Below are positions 5,778-9,550 of a DNA stretch of 9,550 bases, one piece after another. The position numbers were made by a program, and so were the translations under genes. The notes under the pieces are model-generated. The model did no database searches and had not been told where the DNA came from. It was given only the letters and a program-made list of their open reading frames with translations. Every line of letters starts with the position of its first letter. Position 1 is the stretch's first letter. The DNA comes from Methanosarcinaceae archaeon (GTDB taxonomy: Archaea; Halobacteriota; Methanosarcinia; Methanosarcinales; Methanosarcinaceae), in the NCBI GenBank assembly GCA_020793555.1, contig DQIO01000245.1:1-9550 (forward strand). The letters are read 5' to 3'.

Positions 5778-5956
5778 GTCCTTTGTTTTTCCTTATCCCT
5801 CTGCCAGAGATACATCAAAATGCTTCCTAAGAGAAAACCGCTCGCAATCCCATAAGCTAATATCCAGTTAATCTTTCCATCAATTAAGTGGGTAATAGGT
5901 AATGAAGTTATAAATGCGGCTGTTGCCATCAGGATTCCCTGCTTAATCGTATTCAT
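5774..5956 (-). CDS. Small two-TM membrane protein
   Basis: A 60-residue protein starting at ATG 5956, one nt after the TAA of the preceding mini-gene (TAA-A-ATG), the same junction type seen elsewhere in this operon. An ATG at 5980 would add eight residues but overlaps the upstream gene and has no ribosome binding site, whereas AGGGA lies about 8 nt before 5956. Two hydrophobic segments (about residues 6-24 and 31-49) form a hairpin with a short lumenal loop (HLIDGKINW), and a charged tail WQRDKEKQRT follows. I do not recognise the family. It could be the remnant of a DUF1673-type membrane body whose N-terminal module is encoded just upstream in another frame, or an independent small protein. 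Its stop overlaps the next start by 4 nt. Confidence 0.6.
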   Translation of the reverse strand: MNTIKQGILMATAAFITSLPITHLIDGKINWILAYGIASGFLLGSILMYLWQRDKEKQRT

Positions 5957-5957
5957 T

Positions 5958-6083
5958 TTATTTCCCTTGCTCGGATGCATTTACCACAATGTCATCAATT
6001 TTCATTCCTTTTTTGGCTTCTATAGCACCCACATTCGGACACCACCCCATAATTCTCTTAATATATTCCAAAGAAACAGTCAT
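5958..6083 (-). CDS. Free-standing 41-residue GWCP module (DUF1673 N-terminus only)
   Basis: Starts at ATG 6083, overlapping the previous stop (ATGA), directly after a run of seven G that acts as ribosome binding site. The product begins MTVSLEYIKRI, then MGWCPN at residues 12-17, then a polar tail (GAIEAKKGMKIDDIVVNAS) and stops with TAA at 5958. This is the complete N-terminal module of the family, with start distance and motif intact, but without any TM segment. The next gene is a two-TM protein in a different frame. It may be a decayed copy, with the body lost or frameshifted. Alternatively it is a functional soluble peptide acting in trans, which the retained start, motif and coupling make conceivable. 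It is too short for most gene callers. Confidence 0.62.
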   Translation of the reverse strand: MTVSLEYIKRIMGWCPNVGAIEAKKGMKIDDIVVNASEQGK

Positions 6084-6799
6084 TTCTTTGCCCCCCCGTA
6101 ATGTTCAATAGCAGCCTGTATTTTAGATGCTGTGATCCTGTCTGTTACAATCGAATAATAAGGGGTTAATTCATACCACTTTTTATTTTCATATTCGATA
6201 TACAATTGTGTATCCAAATCATGGTATTTCCTGTCTTGCTTTTGTGTTACATGAATGTACCCAGGCACCAATACAGCAATTGGTATGATCAATTGCCATT
6301 CACCGGATATTACAAAATAAGTAAGCAATACAGCAAGGATTATCAGCATTGCTGCCATTACTACATTTGAAGGTTTTGTAGGTTTGTTTGCTTTAATGGA
6401 CTTAATGTCCCTGTAGTGTAGTGTAATATCCCTTAGCCCGGAGGACTTTAAGTGCACGCCATTTTCATCAATTGAAATGTTTGCCTGGAATGTTTTGACC
6501 ATAATGAAGTACAATAAGAAATACATCACAACGAGAAATGGGATCAAGATCGCATAATTCGGATTCCGGGCCAAAGTAAAGCCAAGATTAAAGCTTATCG
6601 CACACCAAATAATGAACAAGAAAGTATTGGTAGGGAAAAGTACATTTTTGGATTGGATGTTTTCAACATTTGATCTGTCAGAGGCTCTTAGTGAAGTATA
6701 TTCAAAATCAACAGGCTGCATCGATCTGTATCTCGCTGGAGTCATATTCGGACACCAGCCCATCACTTTCCGTACTGTTTCTGCAAAAATACCTGTCAT
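6080..6799 (-). CDS. DUF1673-type four-TM membrane protein
   Basis: A 239-residue protein whose ATG overlaps the upstream stop (ATGA), with GGGAC just before it. It begins MTGIFAETVRK, with MGWCPN at 13-18, and the linker keeps YRSMQPVDF and SNVENIQSKNV. TM segments are at about 59-77 and 82-101, the beta-rich segment at 105-138 (ISIDENGVHLKSSGLRDITL, DIKSI), and TM at 146-164 and 169-184. The C-terminal part has LDTQLYIEYENK, WYELTPYYSIVTD and the helix TASKIQAAIEH. It is the intact reference for the MITE-split gene at 4082-5026. The first 32 coding-side bases around the motif are identical to those of the gene at 8877-9536, although the bodies differ strongly, suggesting gene conversion. 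The last codons (GGG GGG GCA) form the next ribosome binding site. Confidence 0.82.
   Translation of the reverse strand: MTGIFAETVRKVMGWCPNMTPARYRSMQPVDFEYTSLRASDRSNVENIQSKNVLFPTNTFLFIIWCAISFNLGFTLARNPNYAILIPFLVVMYFLLYFIMVKTFQANISIDENGVHLKSSGLRDITLHYRDIKSIKANKPTKPSNVVMAAMLIILAVLLTYFVISGEWQLIIPIAVLVPGYIHVTQKQDRKYHDLDTQLYIEYENKKWYELTPYYSIVTDRITASKIQAAIEHYGGAKK
6091..6097 (-). promoter_or_regulatory. G7 ribosome binding site inside the end of the upstream gene
   Basis: Seven consecutive G (minus strand) encode the Gly-Gly near the C-terminus of the 6080-6799 protein and lie 7 nt before ATG 6083. Paralogues use AAGGGAG, AGGGAGG or TGGG at the same place, so this position is the built-in ribosome binding site of the following gene. 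A homopolymer of this length could slip, altering only the last residues and the coupling. Confidence 0.5.
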
Positions 6800-7524
6800 T
6801 GTCCCAGTTTCTCCTTTAGCATATCATACTCAATTTCGTTTCTTGGAGAAAGTGTGATATTCTTATCTCCAACATTTATCTTGATAACTTTAAAGTATCG
6901 GGACCTGCGGTAACTCCTGTAAAACAGGAATATAATAATAAAAGGCATCAACATGCTAATTCCGATATTTGCGGATTCTTCCAACGCCAGAGGATGTGTC
7001 ATCAGGTTGTACAAATCCAGTGCAGCCTTGACACCGAAGAACACAATGCCTGCTATGTATCCAATATAAGCCCATTTCATCTGCCTGTACACGATATTAT
7101 CAACCGTTTTTACACTTGTAATATCTTTCATCTGGAAATTACTTGATCTAAGGAACGGTGTCTGTATCCGAATCATTTCAGAATCAAACGTTATTTTTTT
7201 GTGGTCGAACAGGAATAGTATTGTGATTAACGCAATAGTCATCAGCATTACTGCAAGATAACTCACAAATGTTCTGTTAAGATGGTCAAAAGTAGAGATG
7301 GCCATGAAGAAAATATACATTGCGAATACAACCGATATCATGCCCCAGTTCCCTGTGCTGTTAAAAGGCACATCCATTCGCTCGGCTGGCTTGCTGCTGA
7401 TCCCAATCGGATTTACGTTTGATGAGTGGGCATGGATTGCGGATGTTTGAAATTGCATGGATTTAAAATCCTGCTGAGGGCACCATCCTATAACCTTGCG
7501 TATATTTTCGATTAAAGCGGTCAT
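6796..7524 (-). CDS. DUF1673-type membrane protein, divergent subtype
   Basis: A 242-residue protein starting at ATG 7524, with GAGGACTGG shortly upstream and a 10-nt gap to the previous stop. The motif is IGWCPQ at residues 12-17; Ile replaces the usual Met, showing that GWCP is the invariant core. A long polar linker (to about 58) precedes TM at 60-77 and 87-106. A strand-rich part follows (FDHKKITFDSEMIRIQTPFL, DITSVKT; 106-140), then TM at 151-171 and 187-203. A C-terminal part (YFKVIKINVGDKNITLSPRNEIEYDML) then resembles the last strands and helix of a bacterial PH-like domain. It is closest in arrangement to 8877-9536, which ends RYPEIIKISARGRNIILFPRNEHDLLML. Function unknown; membrane location is certain from hydrophobicity. 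Confidence 0.8.
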   Translation of the reverse strand: MTALIENIRKVIGWCPQQDFKSMQFQTSAIHAHSSNVNPIGISSKPAERMDVPFNSTGNWGMISVVFAMYIFFMAISTFDHLNRTFVSYLAVMLMTIALITILFLFDHKKITFDSEMIRIQTPFLRSSNFQMKDITSVKTVDNIVYRQMKWAYIGYIAGIVFFGVKAALDLYNLMTHPLALEESANIGISMLMPFIIIFLFYRSYRRSRYFKVIKINVGDKNITLSPRNEIEYDMLKEKLGQ

Positions 7525-7534
7525 TGTCCAGTCC

Positions 7535-8131
7535 TCATGGTTTCAAATCCACAGCGTAAAATGATGTCTTTTCCACAATCAGTGTTTTCCTGTTTCTGCG
7601 CTCCCAGTAAATGATCTCAAGGTACTGTACCCATGAAACAACAATGAAACCCAACATGATAACAGAGACATTTCTGAACTTTATACCGTTATTTGTGGCA
7701 AGAATGTCAATGACCAAAATCCCGACAATCATAAATCCAAGTATTGGTAAATAGTTAACAAACATATTTCGTCTTGTCACATGAACTTTTTTGAACTCTC
7801 CAGTGGCAGCTTTGTTCAGCCGATACCATTCGAATATTCCAGTTACCGGGGTGACGATCAGCCAGAAGAGAAGCCCTCTTATGAAAGATTCCGAGTCGTA
7901 TATCCCCCATAAAAAATAACCCGTTATTACTGTAATAATAAACGAGTTCAGTAAAATCCTGTTACGATATTTGTTCCAGCATCCTGCGCTAGTGCAAGTT
8001 AATTCACCACTACTATCAGGCGCATTTAATGTCAAGTCATCAAATTGCAATGATCTTTTGGTCACTATTGCGGTTGCATTCGGGCACCAGCCCATCAATC
8101 TTTTTACCTTATTGACCATGTTCACTGTCAT
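7535..8131 (-). CDS. DUF1673-type membrane protein, short four-TM subtype
   Basis: A 198-residue protein from ATG 8131. A GTG at 8140 would add three residues and overlaps the upstream stop. I prefer the ATG because MTVNMVNKVKRL puts the start 12 residues before MGWCPN, as in paralogues, and gives exactly the length of the related locus 2763-3359. After MGWCPN (13-18) and a linker ending CTSAGCWNKYRN come four TM segments at about 59-77, 83-101, 124-144 and 153-173. The loop EWYRLNKAATGEFKK lies between the pairs. The end is YWERRNRKTLIVEKTSFYAVD. Unlike the longer members, there is no extended beta-rich region between TM2 and TM3, so this is a distinct subtype that shares only the N-terminal module and membrane topology with them. 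Function unknown. Confidence 0.8.
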   Translation of the reverse strand: MTVNMVNKVKRLMGWCPNATAIVTKRSLQFDDLTLNAPDSSGELTCTSAGCWNKYRNRILLNSFIITVITGYFLWGIYDSESFIRGLLFWLIVTPVTGIFEWYRLNKAATGEFKKVHVTRRNMFVNYLPILGFMIVGILVIDILATNNGIKFRNVSVIMLGFIVVSWVQYLEIIYWERRNRKTLIVEKTSFYAVDLKP

Positions 8132-8136
8132 TTCAA

Positions 8137-8862
8137 TCACATTGCCCCATTAGTTTCTTTTGCTTCCTCAAGCATGTCTGCAATCTGTTGTGCATTTTTT
8201 GTATATATCTTTAAATGTTTGATTGGTGGATTCGGATTAAAACTAATCCTGATCTGATAAATTGATTTTGATGCAATGTATACTATGTATCCATAACCAA
8301 AGCAGAAAAAAACCCAGAAAATACTTTGAATGAGTTCTGCTACAGGTTCCCCTGCAAACATATCTGACAAAAATAGGAAAAGCCATAATGTTCCCACTAT
8401 GAATAAGCCCCAATATCCTAACCTGTGAAATTCATTCTTTTGTACCTTTATTGTATTTATTGAATCTAATGTATGGGTTGTTGACCCCAAGATCCATTGC
8501 AACATAGTGCTGACCTTGATGTATTTACTGTTGATCTCAACATTTGATCTGGACATGACATATTGCATTAACACCATGGATAACAATATTAATTCAAGTC
8601 CATAATTTAAAAAGATCGAATTATCTTGCGATCTGAAATAAAGGGCACCAATAGCCAAGGTTAAAGTAATTCCAATAATAGTCTCTTTTCCCAATCCTGC
8701 AACATAAGTGTTCTTCAAAAATAATGGTGAGAATGTGGATGAATTGGTACCATCATGTATTGTAGAGGATGCTGAATTCGTGTATGATACCGGATAATTA
8801 TTCTGGCTCACATTCGGACACCACCCCATAATCTTGCGTATGTTTTCGACTAAAGTGGTCAT
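8137..8862 (-). CDS. DUF1673-type four-TM membrane protein, divergent copy
   Basis: A 241-residue protein starting at ATG 8862, 14 nt after the previous stop, with GGGGAAAG as ribosome binding site. It begins MTTLVENIRKI, with MGWCPN at 12-17, followed by a Ser/Thr/Asn-rich linker to about residue 55. TM segments are predicted at 60-76, 84-103, 148-166 and 176-197. The segment 106-141 (NVEINSKYIKVSTML, HTLDSINTIKVQKN) and the tail 202-235 (YQIRISFNPNP, HLKIYTKNAQQIADMLEEAKE) again look like the two halves of a strand-rich domain with a closing helix. The start region resembles that of 6796-7524 (MTALIENIRKV), but the body is one of the most divergent in the array. Function unknown. Confidence 0.8.
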   Translation of the reverse strand: MTTLVENIRKIMGWCPNVSQNNYPVSYTNSASSTIHDGTNSSTFSPLFLKNTYVAGLGKETIIGITLTLAIGALYFRSQDNSIFLNYGLELILLSMVLMQYVMSRSNVEINSKYIKVSTMLQWILGSTTHTLDSINTIKVQKNEFHRLGYWGLFIVGTLWLFLFLSDMFAGEPVAELIQSIFWVFFCFGYGYIVYIASKSIYQIRISFNPNPPIKHLKIYTKNAQQIADMLEEAKETNGAM

Positions 8863-8876
8863 TATTCTTTCCCCTA

Positions 8877-9536
8877 CTACTCCAGCTTTTCAGGAGCAAT
8901 GCTTTTCAGCATCAATAAATCATGCTCATTGCGTGGGAAAAGAATTATATTCCTTCCCCGTGCGCTAATTTTTATAATCTCTGGATAGCGGGATATTCTG
9001 ATAGCGCCATATATCACATAGATAAACAATAATGTGGATACCCTGAACATCACACTTATAATTGAAGTTCCTGAAAGCGAAATTAAAATAACCAATATCA
9101 ATGCAATTAAACTCCGCACCCTATGTTTGTGTGCATAGTTTTCACCTGATTTTACCTTATCAATATCACTTTTATGATATCTCTTCTCACCCAATAATGG
9201 GAACCTTATCCGCAACATATCTTTGTCCACGGATATTTTGGTGCGGTCGAATATGAAAAGTGATGCATAGAGCAAAAGCGATAAGAATATCACATATATA
9301 TTCGACCTCTGGATGCCAATTAAAAGTAGAGCTATTGAGCTTAACATGACAGCAAATATGCGCCAGTCAAACATCTGGACTGGTATGTCCATATACTGAT
9401 GTTTTTCATTGTAGGTAGTAGTGCCTGTGCTAAAGGCATTTTCCAAAAAGGACACATCATTATAGTCACAAACGACTCTTTCCTGTGGGCACCAGCCCAT
9501 CACTTTCCGTACTGTTTCTGCTACATTTATTGTCAT
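8877..9536 (-). CDS. DUF1673-type four-TM membrane protein with PH-like halves
   Basis: A 219-residue protein, the first complete gene of the minus-strand operon in this window. ATG 9536 is preceded by GAGGGCG. It begins MTINVAETVRKV, with MGWCPQ at 13-18; the linker runs to about 55, and TM segments are at 58-74, 79-96, 140-157 and 161-178. The segment DRTKISVDKDMLRIRFPLLG...HKSDIDKVK (97-129) and the tail YPEIIKISARGRNIILFPRN..DLLMLKS are the clearest case of a PH-like pattern (strands, an SDI.KV element, a final helix) interrupted by a TM hairpin. It ends with tandem TAG TAG. The operon probably begins further right, since only 14 nt remain and no promoter is visible. Function unknown. Confidence 0.8.
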   Translation of the reverse strand: MTINVAETVRKVMGWCPQERVVCDYNDVSFLENAFSTGTTTYNEKHQYMDIPVQMFDWRIFAVMLSSIALLLIGIQRSNIYVIFLSLLLYASLFIFDRTKISVDKDMLRIRFPLLGEKRYHKSDIDKVKSGENYAHKHRVRSLIALILVILISLSGTSIISVMFRVSTLLFIYVIYGAIRISRYPEIIKISARGRNIILFPRNEHDLLMLKSIAPEKLE

Positions 9537-9550
9537 ATCAACGCCCTCAA

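Noticed and set aside
6091..6097. G7 tract as a phase-variation switch
   Set aside because: Slippage would change only the last two or three residues of one protein and at most the spacing to the next start. The tract is better explained as a ribosome binding site.
9485..9500. GWCP cysteine as a lipoprotein lipobox
   Set aside because: There is no hydrophobic signal sequence before it; the preceding residues form a short charged amphipathic stretch and the TM segments come about 40 residues later.

Overview
The window looks like accessory DNA of a methanogenic archaeon close to Methanosarcina. The evidence is an AT-rich composition, GGTGAT/GGAGG-type ribosome binding sites, T-rich terminators, and three families that I associate with these archaea: DUF1673, DUF2178 and an archaeal RelE-type toxin with its small antitoxin. 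All family names come from reading the translated sequence, not from a database search.

Left arm (1-1943, plus strand): the 3' part of an ABC-2-type permease gene that appears to stop after its extracytoplasmic domain. It runs by overlap into three DUF2178-like small membrane proteins and ends with a 65-residue XRE/YozG-type repressor. Spacings of 4-nt overlap, 38 nt, 4-nt overlap and 0 nt make this one operon. The last DUF2178 gene and the repressor share a frame and are separated by a single TAG, which matters in an organism that may decode UAG as pyrrolysine.

Middle (1944-2762): a 262-nt gene-free convergent spacer with a short GC-rich island, then a minus-strand RelE/ParE toxin and antitoxin pair preceded by two 15-bp perfect inverted repeats that could be the operator. 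A T-rich minus-strand stretch at about 2707-2720 probably terminates the large operon to its right.

Right arm (2763-9536, minus strand, probably continuing beyond the right edge): a very compact operon of tandem DUF1673-type paralogues. Nine loci carry the N-terminal signature (M/I)GWCP 10-12 residues after the start. Six full-length proteins remain: 8877-9536, 8137-8862, 7535-8131, 6796-7524, 6080-6799 and 5028-5777, plus 3361-4080 as a seventh. One locus (4082-5026) is cut by a 225-bp MITE with a 9-bp target duplication. One (2763-3359) carries a single in-frame TAA. One (5958-6083) is only the 41-residue GWCP module, followed by a separate 60-residue two-TM protein. Most members have a cytoplasmic N-terminal module, two TM pairs, and a beta-rich segment between and after the pairs that I read as a PH-like domain split by the second TM hairpin. 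Two members (7535-8131 and 2763-3359) are a shorter four-TM subtype.

The genes are joined by 4-nt overlaps or 1-nt gaps, and the last codons of one gene often serve as the ribosome binding site of the next. Patchy identity between copies points to tandem duplication and gene conversion. Function is unknown. Constant N-termini on diverging membrane bodies, frequent decay and a neighbouring toxin-antitoxin pair would suit a diversifying, accessory membrane-associated system, but that is inference.
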